Of a stretch of DNA of 64,000 nucleotides, positions 26,880 through 38,705 are shown piece by piece (positions within the stretch are counted from its first letter, which is position 1; each line of letters opens with the position of its first letter). The stretch lies in assembly GCF_024713975.1 (NCBI RefSeq), contig NC_091104.1, positions 16,015,580 to 16,079,579 of the forward strand, read 5' to 3'. The notes below the pieces were generated by a model. That model was not told where the DNA came from, did not search any database, and worked only from the letters and a program-made list of their open reading frames with translations. Source of the stretch: Paralichthys olivaceus. Lineage: Eukaryota; Chordata; Actinopteri; Pleuronectiformes; Paralichthyidae. Position numbers and translations under genes: made by a program.

Positions 26880-27190
26880 GCCTGCGTGCGAGCCACTGAA
26901 ATGGGTCATTTTTTAATTAAATACAATATTAATTACTGCGAGCATCATTACCGATATGTGAGATTTGACTAATTAGTGTAATAGTTTTGGTGTCACGCTC
27001 ATTAAATATGAAAATTACAGCAGTAGAAAGGATTGGTTCCGTGATCAATCTTGTATGGACAGAGAGGAAATGATTTAGAGAATAGCTTTTATTGTACAAT
27101 TAACTCCATTACAACCTGCCAGACAAGAATAAAGAGAGCAGGGAATTTGGTCGGCGTCGCGAGTTTTGCACAAGTGCCGCCTTCGGCTGC
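26880..27190. promoter_or_regulatory. candidate regulatory element, palindromic homeodomain sites
   Basis: Contains the palindrome TTTAATTAAA at 26,912-26,921, ATTAATTACTGC about 10 bases later, the palindrome CTAATTAG at 26,969-26,976, and CTCATTAAATATG near 26,998. Two palindromic TAATTA sites within about 60 bases fit dimer-binding paired-class homeodomains. This is one of the best enhancer-like patches in the window. Conservation is untested. Confidence 0.33.
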
Positions 27191-29815
27191 TGCCGCGCTC
27201 CCTCACTTTCAAATGCAATCTTTCGCCTGTAACTAGACGAGACACTTGCCAAAGCATACTACACCCTCCAGAGAAGCCTCAGCCTCATCACCCACTCAAT
27301 TTGGACAGCTGCTAAATGGAAGACTTGTTGATCTCTTCTATTTGACACCTTCTGAGTTCATTGTACTTTTAGTTTGGCAGCTTTGCACTCAAGCAGAAAA
27401 AAACAGGCTATTGTCAGTTGACTGGTGGAGACTGTTCTTGTAAACTGTGGTTCATTTTGAGGTTAATCTGTCTTATCATTCCAAAAGACAAAAAAAGAAG
27501 AATAGCAGAAAGCACGAAAGTGTGCAAACAGATGTTATTGTAGACAATGAACAATCCTCGTGCTAGAAATAGAGTATGGATGGTCTCCAAGGCGGCTGGT
27601 GGGCACTGAGCTGCACCGTTGTTTGTGTGCATCCGGGGTCTCTCTCCACTGCTCTGGTAAACACATTACATAGGACCACAGCCAGTGCATAAGAGCTGAA
27701 CAGAGCTCCTCTATGTCCTCACCATGTGTACCGCTAAGCATCGGGCAGCAGACATTGGCCCTTTTTGCCGGAGTGGGGGCTTTTTGTGTGTTTAGCATAT
27801 CAAAGCTGTGAAAATAACCATGTTTGCGTTGCCGCTGCTCTTTCCAGGTGGTCTGTCATATCTGGGCCCTCAGACCGGATGGCACGAGCTGTGTGTGTTG
27901 ATCTCTATAGCATCTGGGTGAAGGGGAACACCCCTGGCTGGCACCGCGGGTGTGTTCGTTTCAATACAAGTGAAAGCTAGCCATGGCAAAACAAACAAGA
28001 CACGTCCGCCATTCAAATTAGACTTCAAATGTGAAAACGTTGATACACAAATGTCATCAGGGGAAGTGAAGAACAAAGATGTCCTTGTAATTATTATTTT
28101 ACAAACTATTAATTTTCTAATTGACTCAATAATGATTTCTAAATATAGCCTCTGTATTCTATTGATCATGCCAAATCACTAACATATTAATTGTAAGTAT
28201 TGATTATCATGTATAATCAATATTAAGAAGGATTTGATTATGATTATTGTTAATTGTTATAGATTTTTCACTTCAGTTTGAATTAAATTATAAAATTCCT
28301 CCTGTATAGAAACTCTATTGCTTATGACCTTGTACCGTGGATGTCTTTGTGAACCTCCGCTTGTATATGTATGCACTATAAACATTTCCCCTCTTTGAAT
28401 ATATGCAATAATCCTATCTCCAGCCACATGAATACTGGAACCTCCATATTATTGTAATGCTAACCTCCAGACTGCATGCCTGATAGCCAATACTTTATCA
28501 CAGCCTTACCTTTTTTATGGGTCTGGTGTCTCTTTAAAATGATTGCCCCTGTTTTGATCTGATTAATTTTGTGTGAGCACAAACAATTACTTTTCATCTT
28601 TATCTGCTCAAGGAATCACCCCCTTTTATGGGTATCATTTATTACAGGTGGACAGCTACTTGTTTATTAGAATTTCAAGCAGCCGATCGCAGCCGAGATC
28701 TCCCGCGGTCTATATTTACATTTCAACTTCAGCTAAACAGGCATGACAAACACACATAGCACAGCCGCGGCCGCACTTCATTTTCATACACTGCCTCCTC
28801 GCAGGCCAGACGGACTGGACTTAATGCAAAAGTTCCTGACATGGTGGCAGAAGGTGCTGAGCAGGGGAGAGGAGAGAGGGAGAGAAACTGAATGAGCTGG
28901 AATCCGAGATAGAGAGAGAGAGGGATAGAGAGAGAGAGGAGGGAAGGGAGGGAGGGGTGTTGGGCTGGTGAGAGCAGGTTGACTGAGTATGTATTTGAGC
29001 TTTCAGGTGAGTGTCCATCATTCAGGGAAAGAGGATGGGTTCATGGCCTCTGAAATCCATCCATGGCAAGGGGGGTCTTCACAGTGAATATAAATATATG
29101 TGTGTGCCACAGCCAGGGCCACTCTTGACAAGCCAACAGCTGTTAATTATGAATTGGCCTGCAGAGAGGGAGACAGGCTGGTGAATATGCAGAGCTGGAG
29201 GAGCACAGCGAGCCCATGCAACACAAGTGTCAGACCCCCACTGCACCCGGAGTGGCAGGGTTTGACCTGGGTGTCAATCACTGGCAACAGAAAGGGGATT
29301 GTTTGGACTGGACCCAAAACACTGCACTTTGACTCATATGGAAATGAACTTTTTCTAAATTCAAGAAAGTTAAGTATCATCGAAGAAAGTTAAGTATCAT
29401 CTCTTCCTGACGAACATTTTAAAGATAAAGGGTTTGTTGTAACTTAAAAACAGGAATTACTCAACGTGTCCTATATAGCTAGTGTTTTAATATTACTTGA
29501 CTAGTCGTTGTTAACTTGCTAGTCCCTAACACAACTCATAACAACAGTTTGCGTCAGGTACTGAATTTGATTTGGAAGCAAAGAGTAGGAATAAAGTTTT
29601 CACAATTTAAATTTAAAAAACAAGACAGACTTCAGACTAAATGATGTCAGCATGCTCACAGGGGCAATACTAACACGCACCGTCTTGTTCCCTAGATTAT
29701 TGGAATGATTTCTTGTCATAAGTGAATCGACAATTTATGAGAAACATTTAAAGTTTCACCTGATGATGGTGCCAGAGGAAAAGTTAAAGGATCACCAGTC
29801 TTTTTAAGAATCATC
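27191..29815. other. intergenic, no gene seen
   Basis: No supported gene. A small non-repetitive patch at about 28,650-28,810 (CGATCGCAGCCGAGATC, CCGCGGTC, GCCGCGGCCGC) is unusually CpG-rich for this neighbourhood. GA-rich repeats follow at about 28,865-28,945. Confidence 0.4.
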
Positions 29816-29819
29816 CTTG

Positions 29820-30235
29820 GATGATCAGTTTAAGGTAGTGCACATGCATGGCTATTCAAGAGTCTGAGGGAGAGGTATCGCAGGTCGTTCCTTCCTGCAG
29901 CAGTAAGACTGTACAACCAGCTCTGCTCCCAGTAGAACTACATGTGCCCATTATGGACTGAAGCTTTAACTCTGGTTTAACTGTCAAACTGTGCTATATC
30001 CATTCTGTCTGGTTCATGTGCAATCCATTCACTGTACATATTCTCACACTGTACATATCTATTTCTGTTTTTGCACTGTATTCATCATTTTTTATTCCAT
30101 TTATATTTTTCTTTAAGCATTGCATGTTTTTATTATTACTTACTGATGCCTATTTTTCACTCTTGCTGCTATAATATTGCAAATTTCCCCATTGTGGGAA
30201 TAATAAAGGATTGTCTTATCTTGTCTCATCTTAAA
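29820..30235 (+). mobile_element. truncated LINE 3' end
   Basis: The sequence CGTTCCTTCCTGCAGCAGTA near 29,886, then GACTGTACAACCAGCTCTGC, a long T-rich stretch with repeated TGCACTGTA words, and the terminal CCCATTGTGGGAATAATAAA plus TCTTATC/TCTCATC tandem tail at about 30,190-30,235, match the 3' end typical of fish L2/CR1-group LINEs. The copy is 5'-truncated and no reverse transcriptase remains. Confidence 0.65.
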
Positions 30236-30955
30236 CATACAATTAAACAAGAACAGTTTAACCCTTATTTGACCCTGAATCTTGAAAACAACGGAGACAA
30301 GTATCAACATATTTACTTAAATACTAATGTGCCTAAGTAGATTTATTTTCAGGTACTTTTGATTAATACTCCAGTAAATATCTGTGCTCTCTACTCCACT
30401 GCATTTTTTCATTCACATTGTTTTACAAGTAATCAATAATGACGGAGGAACCTGTCCATTGATCCAATCAGAGTGATCAGGTAATATTAGACCCCGCCTC
30501 CTGCAGCAACAGTATCACTGGTGAAGAAGAAACACATGAAGCCGAGACTCTGCCATTAATAGATATGACCATATAAGTGTTTTCAGTAGCATCATCTACA
30601 GCCTCCTTTAATAATATGACTGTCTGTCTTGTGTTAAACAGAATAAGTAGTAAGCTCAGTTGATGAAGTAGAAGAATGTGGTACTTAATACGTTTTGATC
30701 CATTTATTTGCACTTCAAGTTGAGTAAAGTGTTGGAGTACTTCCTACACCACTGGTAACAGCCATCACTGATCTGAAAACATTATAATATGTATGAAATT
30801 GTAGTGACTCACATACAGCAAGGAGCCTGACCAGGCCCAAGCTTTTAGATTTAAATCAAGTGTAAAGACAGGAGGTAAGAAAACCCTTCTTCTAAATTTC
30901 TAATGATCCCAGTTGAAGAGGGCTTTGTAAAGCTTTTTGAAAAAACCCCCACATA
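30236..30955. other. intergenic, no gene seen
   Basis: AT-rich sequence with no supported exon, RNA or complete element. Confidence 0.4.
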
Positions 30956-30959
30956 TCTC

Positions 30960-31520
30960 CCTGCAGTCAGTGTGGACGGCCCCTGTGTACACACCAGCCT
31001 GTCACAGTAGGACCACTGTTAACAGGGCCTGTGCCTTTAATGACAGGAATATCTCCAGGAATTTTAATTAATTTTCCACTCTTAGCAGCTGAATCTGCGT
31101 TAATTTGCCCCTCAAGGACTTTTATAAATTTCATCATTAATAAAATCAGACATTCAATTAGTCCCAAAATCCAGATTGCCGACTGTTTCGTAACAGTCCT
31201 GGTCTGATTTTTCCTTCTTTATTAGGTTGGGGGGAAAAAAGTTAAAACTAATTTCATTAATCTAATTGTCATAACTTTCAACCATCTCTTAATTAGTTCA
31301 AATTAATATGATTAATCACAATAATGACAAAAACTCATTCAATTACAGGTTTTCAATGGCAAGTGGATGTGTTGGGGGTGATAGGGGCATAAAGGATGAG
31401 GGTGGGAAGCAGAGCTGGCTGCGAGAGACGGGATTGGTCGTGATTATTCCGATGACTGACAGGTTATCAATCATGCCACACGTTTAATAAAGGCTGCAGG
31501 AACTTCAGTGGAGGGCTCGG
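30960..31520. promoter_or_regulatory. candidate regulatory element block, very ATTA-dense
   Basis: About 400 bases carry more than ten ATTA words, including TTTTAATTAATTTT at about 31,063-31,076, CATCATTAATAAAATC, ACATTCAATTAGTCCC, TTCATTAATCTAATTG, CTCTTAATTAGTTC near 31,285 and ATGATTAATCACAA near 31,308. It is not a simple repeat. The pattern is that of a homeodomain-bound enhancer cluster. Conservation and target are unknown. Confidence 0.33.
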
Positions 31521-33225
31521 CTCAGTTGTCTTCTTTCTTGTTTTATTTCTTCAAAATCCTTTGGAACGCTCCTTATTCCTCCATGAAATATGATCCGTCT
31601 TTGAATGACTTGAGCTGCACATTTTAATGAAGAGAGTGGTGTGCATAAAAACAAAAATGGACTCATCCATATGTAAATAAAAAGACGGCGGTGCATATGC
31701 TCAACTCTGCTGCCCCATTATTGCCGAAAATTGCATACGTTTATGTGCTGGAATGATATCACTTTATTTTCATTTGTCTGAGTGTTCAGTAAAGCTGCAG
31801 ATGAGTTTGCCTGTCTCTCGTTCCTTCTCTCTGTCTCTCTGCAGACATATGGATCTGAGAGATGCCTGCTGCTTTCCTTTCAATCAGGGCCACCAATCTA
31901 ACAAAGCAGGGGAGCAGAAGCATGTCACCATTTGTCACATGCCACTGGGGCACAAGCTGAGCAGCAGGTACACCCTCGGGTATGTTAGGCCAAGAGGGAG
32001 TGCTGCAGCTGCCAGTCTCAGGCAGGTTCTCTCTTGTCCCATGCTGTCCCCCTGGGACCAGCCACCCAAATGTCCCCAGTCAGTTGTCTGGGACGATTCG
32101 ACCTGTGATCCACCCATCTGGAGAGAAGGCAGCACTGACACGGCTGCTTAGCTTCCATCACCCTGAGGAAGCAGTCTGATGATCAGGAGGCCCATCTGGG
32201 GATAGAGATCCCCCCTGAAGAGTCCAAACCCTGGAGTCTTGAAGACACCCCTTCACTTCCCCTCTCTCAGCGACTCGTTCTCTGCTCCACTCCTGCTTTG
32301 ATCCTCTCACTCCTGAGCTTTGGCACCGAGCAGAGGAATCCACCTGCCACCCCAGGTAAAGTCAACCAAAGCCTGCTGGAGCGTTAAGCAGAGCATAGCA
32401 TAGATACATATGTCTCTGTGACAGTGCTTATCATGCAGCTCAAGGGCTCCCATTCTTTACCCAATGGTTATATCTCACACAGCACTGGATCCATGTCCGA
32501 TGCATATCTTGGCTGACAGCGTTGTTGAAAGCCTGGAGCATGACAGACATGTAAAAGTATACATTGTATACCCAAGTGTGCTGAGCGTCGCATGCTGCCA
32601 CTTTTAAGTTCCTTTACTCTGCTTTGGCGTGTGTTTACTGGTGCCATTGTTTGTCGACCCTGATGATTAGAGGCTACTGGGAGTGATGCAGAACCAGACA
32701 GCGAGCGGATGCCGTCCACTTTGAGGACGCTGTGACCACATGGGGCAGCATATGGAGCCATTTCCTCTCCTTCCTCTCCAGGACTTTTTAGACATGTCAG
32801 TTGGGCCTAATCATGCATTTTTCTGCATGAGTTGAGTGTCTGTGGCTCTGGCTTCAGTGCCCTGTGGTTCTCCACCGACACGGTCAATCGATAGCACCCA
32901 GCATCCCTGTGTGCACAACACACATGCACTCAAACACACACACACACATAGTGAAGCACACAAGGGCAGACACACACCAATTTTTACCCTCTATCTAGAA
33001 ACCTGTGCTTTTTTTGTCCATTATTCAGGCCAACGTGCTTTCGACCATTTCCTTATTGTCATCATGCTTTTTAATTAGAAGAGAGTAGGAATCTGGTAGA
33101 TGGGGGACCATACCTCAATAGTTCAGCCTTCCAGAGACTCAGGGACAAAAGGGGCATTTGTCAAGGTCTAAACCCACCCTCCCCTCACATGCACAGCCAT
33201 CTCTAAGTCCCCAGCCACCCTTGAG
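31521..33225. other. intergenic, no gene seen
   Basis: No supported gene. Frames at 31.75-32.15 kb on both strands are open for up to 132 codons but overlap each other, lack domains and show no splice-site logic. Confidence 0.4.
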
Positions 33226-33229
33226 AGGA

Positions 33230-33500
33230 AAACTCAGCCTTCCATGTGCATAAAGTTGAAATAAACTGCAGTCTGTATTTTCATTGGGGAAAGTGAACCC
33301 AATTTACACGCTGCTCCATTGGAGATGAGCACTCTAGCGTACCCTAGCTGGTAATCTTGCCCAGATTTCCCCCTTTGTGTCCTGCATTATTGTTGAAATA
33401 AATAACCTTTCACTGCAATCATTGCGGGGATCTTCACTTAAATTATCGCCCCATAGATAGCTCACTCATGATCTGCTTCTATATCCATTAACTATCCGGG
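33230..33500. promoter_or_regulatory. candidate regulatory element
   Basis: Non-repetitive sequence of even composition with words such as TTTTCATTGGGGAAAG, CTGCTCCATTGGAG (a short inverted CTCCATTGGAG), GCATTATTGTTGAAATAAAT and AATCATTGCGGGGATC. Coding potential is absent. The regulatory role is inferred. Confidence 0.25.
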
Positions 33501-34059
33501 AAAGTGATTTATTGGTGAAGGGTAAGAAAAAAGAGGGAATGATGAGGAAAGCCGAGTGGTCGGTTTGGTTAGACAATAGTGCCCTCTACTGTTGGCAAAG
33601 AGGTTTGCTTTCAGAGTTCGGGGCACTGCAAACTGGCACTGATGATGACATTGTCAACACTAATGTGCTGATGAAGGGCTTTGTATTTCTTGTAGCCTAT
33701 AACCAGTTTATCCAGGTCTTTTAATATCGATGTCTTTAATTGCAATTGTGTACGTGAAGACAATGAATTAGGATCCAATTCAAACAAATGAGAACAATAA
33801 CAAGATCAGAAAAGCCAACGAAACCATTTCTCTTCTGCACAAGCTTCCAAAAACACAGAGTTGACATGGAGGGATGGGCCTGGACCATAGACTGTAGGCC
33901 TGGACATGTTGCCCTCTCTCAGCAGCAATCCAAGCCAGGGCTTCAGTACCTAACCCCCCCCTCTCCATCCCTCCTTCCCCTCCTCTGCAGTCCCTCCTTC
34001 CCCACACTCCTGTGATGTGTCGTTACACGCTCGGCTGGCTCCTCTTCCATGACAGACTG

Positions 34060-34330
34060 TTACTTCCTGGAGCGGAAACGCATTTGATTGTTAACATCTG
34101 GGCCATTACAATTGCAAACTAGGGCTCTGTACATCAATCAGGAAGTGATTTCAAAACAAAGAGACCGTCCTCCAATCAATCTATTGGGAAGCGGGGGCAT
34201 TACATGCTCCTGTAATCCCGGCTAATTAGCGGGATAATGGGAATGAGATTTATGAATCTGCTGAGGAGAGTGGAGGTGCGAGGGCACACTCAAATTAGCA
34301 GGGATGCACGCCAGCCACGGCTGCAATAAG
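34060..34330. promoter_or_regulatory. candidate regulatory element with OTX/homeodomain palindrome
   Basis: A near-perfect 25-base palindrome at 34,213-34,237 places GCTAATTAGC (34,221-34,230, itself palindromic) between TAATCCCG and GGGATAA, which are OTX/PITX-type words in inverted orientation. The surroundings contain further CCATTACAATTGC, ACATCAATCAGG and CCTCCAATCAATC words. A symmetrical arrangement like this is rare by chance and suits a dimeric homeodomain complex. Binding is inferred. Confidence 0.35.
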
Positions 34331-34649
34331 GAGGATGTGCTGTTGGTTTTTATCAACTTCTTGCTGCCTGGCCACCTTTGGCTCAGTGTCACTGTGAGGG
34401 GAGCATCACAGGCTCATGTAAATACACCGTGTAACCGATACAGTGAAGTACATCTCTGAGCAGAGGTGCATCTTTAGTTTATAAGTGCTTCTATTAAATA
34501 TCTCAGGATTTTTCTTGATAATAATGATGAAACATATATGCAGCATATGAAACAAGTGAAATGATATCGGCCAATGCATGCATCATGAAATGAAGTCAGC
34601 AGGTTTTTAATGTGCATATTTAAATATTGAACTTATAAAAGGGTAAATT

Positions 34650-34800
34650 AAAGCAGTGGTGGATCTAGGATTTTTCTAAATCAGGGGCCATAAGGGGGCC
34701 ACAATTTACACAAAGGGGCCAATTATATGTCTAACATCCATGCACAATTCCTGATTCAGTAAGGTGCACATTTGATTGCATTCGTTGTTTACTCATAGTT
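34650..34800 (+). mobile_element. possible hAT-type fragment
   Basis: The start CAGTGGTGGATCTAGGATTT and the following GGGGCCATAAGGGGGCC, CAAAGGGGCC words resemble one end of hAT-like non-autonomous elements of vertebrates. No second end or target-site duplication was found. Confidence 0.3.
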
Positions 34801-35104
34801 CTATTTCTTTGAGCACTTATGCCTTAGAGTTCTATTGGATTCTGGCCTATGTTTTGAGGACCAAGCAAAGTAGTTTGTCCAAACCTGTTTTTCTAAATCA
34901 TATCAATTTCAAATATTGAATCCTTCTTAACATTCCAGTTCTAAAGCAATGTTGTCCACGTCTGCTTTCTTTCCCCGGCTAGATTTCTGTGATCTACTCA
35001 GACTCGCTGCATTGGCATTCCGTTTGATTTCACATTGATTTTATTGAAGACTTTTAAAGCTTAACCCAATACATATCAAGGATTAACTGACTCCCTGAGC
35101 CTGC

Positions 35105-35400
35105 ACGTCATCATAGATCAGCAGAAAATGGTCTTCTGGAAGTTCCCAGGGCCTGACTGGTGACTTGTGATGCTAGATCTGTTACAGTTTTTAAGTCACT
35201 TCTTAAAACTCACTTGAAGGTTTTTTATCTGTCGGTGTTTTTTAATTTAATTTAATTGTACTACTGTTTATCCTGTATGAAGCAATTTGCAACTTTGTTG
35301 TAAAGAAAAGTGCTATACAAATAAATCTTCTTCTTCTTCTAATTCTTCTCCTTCTTCTTCTAATAATAATTACAATAATAATAATAGTAATTATAATTAC
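35105..35400 (+). mobile_element. truncated LINE 3' end with TTC/TAA tail
   Basis: The block AAGTCACTTCTTAAAACTCA, TTTAATTTAATTTAATTG, GAAAAGTGCTATACAAATAA followed by (TTC)n and (TAA)n microsatellite tails at about 35,326-35,400 is the usual 3' end of a fish non-LTR retrotransposon. It is 5'-truncated with no open frame. The clade cannot be named from this piece. Confidence 0.6.
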
Positions 35401-35659
35401 TCAACTACCTCACTCACCCACTTTCACCATCAAATCTTTGTGTTTTCATTTTCAGCTAAATCTCACAAACAACCACAGTTCTCCATTTATCCCCCTTCCT
35501 CAATGAGAGTATAAGAGTGAATGAGAGAGACTGTGTGAAGCTGACTGTGTGGTGGTGTATGTGTGTGTCTGTGTGTGAGGCACCATATCCCTGGAGGTGG
35601 CTGCCTCGGTGCCACCCTGAAGCCCCTTCCTCCCCAGCGGCCCCGGGCCTGACCTTGCC

Positions 35660-35890
35660 CGCTGGCTGGGGACATCTCCCATTAAAGCAGCGCATTGTGA
35701 TAAGGCCATTTCTTTTCCTTCAGCATCCCTTTAATGTCATCCCTGAAATATGAAGTCATTAAGCGATATTAAAACAGTGCTGACAAACTAATTAACAGAA
35801 GACATTATACGGGATGGGCTCGATTAATCCGCTTTAATTGCTCTTTTAAATGGGGGCTCCAATTAAAATTAATAAAGATTTACTGGTGAT
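35660..35890. promoter_or_regulatory. candidate regulatory element
   Basis: Dense in homeodomain words: TCCCATTAAAGC, GTCATTAAGCG, ACTAATTAACAG, CGATTAATCCGCTTTAATTG and CCAATTAAAATTAATAAAG within 220 bases. It is non-repetitive and non-coding. Along with the 34.1 kb block it is a good enhancer candidate upstream of the prox2 3' end. Confidence 0.33.
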
Positions 35891-35899
35891 CACACCAAA

Positions 35900-36960
35900 C
35901 TACACTAAGAAGTGGTTGTCTGAAGGGCAGCCTAAAGTCAGTGGCCTCCATTCTCAAGTTGCACTCCCTCTTGCTCCCAGCGCCCTCACAGAATAAGCCT
36001 GGAGAAGCGTCTGTATCTACGAGCATGAGATTAAACAGAGACCGTCCCAGTGCCCCCCAGTCCCACAGCTCCCTCTATTCTCCAGCTCAGGGGTTTCTGA
36101 TCCTGCCTTTGTCTCTCCAGGACCCTGCTAAGGAGACAGACCCTCAATTTTTTCATTAACAATATACCACACACACATAGTGACACTGTGCACCATCGGC
36201 TGTTCTCTCCTTCCTCTCAAATGTATAAAACACGACGATGATGAGATTTCACAGTGTCCACTTCCCTGGAGTCTTTGCTGTTCAGCAGTTTTGAAGTATC
36301 CCCCAACAACAGTTCAGTACAGTGACAAGTGCACCCCTGTGTGGAGAGTTTTGTTCACAACAGATTCTAAAGCCACACATTGAATGGCTTCAAACATTGG
36401 TTTATAGTGTAGATTTAAATCTAAATAAAAGCTAGTTATTGGCTGAAATGTAAAAACAAAAACCCACCCACTCTATATACACCAAATAATGTCACATTGG
36501 TGCTGTCACATTAATCTGATGTCTCTGAGGGAAACTGAGCTGAGTGTATTTCATCAGAGATTCACTAGATGATGCTGTTACTCTTCTTCTGTGATCAGCT
36601 TCATCCATCTTTAGAAACTATTCACTCTGTTTGGTGCAAATTCTCTATTTATCTCTTTCTCTGTGAAACTGATAAAACAACAGCCTTGCAAACATTAGTA
36701 ATTGTATAAAAGTACATTTTTAAGTGGCAGAGAATCTTATCAACCTGTGTCTTTTTTATTTGAAATGTTATCACGTCCTGTTGCCTTTTTACTTTTCATT
36801 TCATATTCTTTACAAAACATGCTTTGTTTTATCGGAGACTCTCACATAATTTCACGTTGCACTTTTGAAGTTGAAGCCTTGTCAGCCAGAGGCGGTGAAA
36901 CAACTGGAGGTATTTTCTTTGTTTTCTTTCATTATATCAGAGGTGACCAAGTCTTGTTCA
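35900..36960. other. intergenic, no gene seen
   Basis: No supported exon. AT-rich with short frames only. Confidence 0.4.
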
Positions 36961-36969
36961 GAAAATGTC

Positions 36970-37260
36970 ACAACAAATTAATTTGAACGAAGCACTTTGG
37001 CTCAACCAGAGGCATTTTTAATTGAGTCGAGAATGTAAATCAATTTACTGAAGGAGACTGATCTAATTGGAAAGAAATGTCTATTAAAAGATTAGTGAGG
37101 TTTATTGTCTCCAGTCTTTGTCATCAACCAATCCAACTAATGTTTTAATTTCCTTAATGTTATCATTTCTGATGTAATTGGTGCTTGGGTGCCTAACAGG
37201 TTTTCCAATTAAATGTTTGGTTTTGGGCACTGACAATGTCATCTCGCACAGTGACAGGAA
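36970..37260. promoter_or_regulatory. candidate regulatory element
   Basis: Contains TTTTTAATTGAGTCG, CAATTTACTG, GATCTAATTGG, CATCAACCAATCCAAC, GATGTAATTGGTGC and CCAATTAAATG words spaced through about 250 bases. Repeated TAATTG is the TAATTG-type NK/LIM homeodomain word. Function is inferred. Confidence 0.28.
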
Positions 37261-37589
37261 ACAGAACGTTTATTAAAGTGCTACATGCTGTTGTCCACAG
37301 TACATTTATAGTATTAGCCTTTATTTTAAAGGCACATTGCAAGACTTTTTTTTTTTAATTTCAAGAGTAAAATGATCTGTAAACATAAAATAATTAGTAT
37401 TGAAAATATGATTATACGCCGATGATTTACTGTTTTACCATTATATTTATTCACAGTGAAATACACAATTGACAGCTTGATATGATTCATCACCTTTAAT
37501 CCACTGCTTTTATTGTCTGGTTTAAGGCATCAGTGATCATCTCATCTGTGATTTTTCTGACATCACCAAACTTGCTTGTTCATCTGTGC

Positions 37590-37830
37590 GTGTGTGTGTG
37601 AAAGCGATCGGCCTGCTCTGAGCGGGTGCCTGGAAGAAAGAGCCAGTGCGTTTGTGGAATTTTGCTTCGGTGGCACAACTGTGATATGAGGTCACCTCGG
37701 GCATTAGTCATTAGGAGGGAATGCATTGTGGCTGTTTTTAAGACATGGCAGTTGTCCGCATCCGCAACAGCCACACAATGAATGCAGGCCTTAGAAAGTT
37801 GACTTGAATTGGCTTCGGTGAACAAAGAGG
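37590..37830. promoter_or_regulatory. candidate regulatory element near the prox2 3' end
   Basis: A GC-richer, non-repetitive patch amid AT-rich DNA, with GAGGTCACCTCGGGC (an AGGTCA half-site with an inverted partial copy), GGCATTAGTCATTAGGAGG and CCACACAATGAATGC. There is no coding potential. It could also be distal 3' UTR of prox2 if that UTR is long. Confidence 0.25.
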
Positions 37831-38089
37831 ACAGCATAGTTTAACAGCTGGCTGCTGGACGTGGATTAGAGGCACCTTAGGGGCTCAGCACTGGGACGCA
37901 GCATTTCCACAGGAGTGTTAAACATTTACAACCAGAGATAAAGCATGCTACCTGCAGTATATTGTTTCTCATAAACATTTTTAAAAAATCCTCATGTTTT
38001 TGCCAAGAAAAACCATAACACACCAAATACATGTATTTTATATTATAATTTAGTGCATCTTTAATTTCAATAATCATCCAGTACAATGT

Positions 38090-38705
38090 TTATGACTGAA
38101 ATATCTGAAAATGATTGTTCTTTACACGACTTTTATACTTGATAGCAAAACTCATGACAGTCACTTGCATTAATCTCACATGCACATTCCGTCAAGCTCA
38201 TAGTTTACAACAAATTCAAAGAACATTATGCAACATACAACAGCAGGGCTTGTACATGTACACAACACACAAACAGCTAAGAAAAAATGAAAACAAATCT
38301 AATACTGTCGATAACTGCCAAAAAAAAACCCTCTTCCAACTCAATTAAATAAGGCCACACTACAAATGATTACAATGTTGTAAACAATTTTACACACCCA
38401 CAAAATCAATAACTCTCTAAATGTGTTGAGGCAGATTATAAGAAGAAATACTAAACAATAGTGTAAACCACAACAGCATTATTTTTAATCAATACCTGAG
38501 TATTGATAAAAGTAAAACAACAACATTTCAGACTATGGATTTTTTTTCTTTTCTTTCTTTTTTTTTTTACAGATTAACAAACTAATCATTTCTTTAACAT
38601 CTACATTTCACCTCACTAAAATGCACTACAACAAAATAATACTGTCAAGGGACTAACTTCAAAACTCGCCGAGTTCCTTCACCTGTACATTTCTGCACTT
38701 TATGC
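38090..38705 (-). other. prox2: probable prox2 3' untranslated region
   Basis: This AT-rich sequence directly follows the prox2 stop codon on the minus strand. It has no competing exon and is rich in T/A stretches. I could not settle on a poly(A) signal, so the end is a guess. Reads from RNA would set it. Confidence 0.4.

Noticed and set aside
31753..32151. A 132-codon plus-strand frame near 32 kb
   Set aside because: Overlaps other frames on both strands, with no recognisable protein features and no supporting neighbours.
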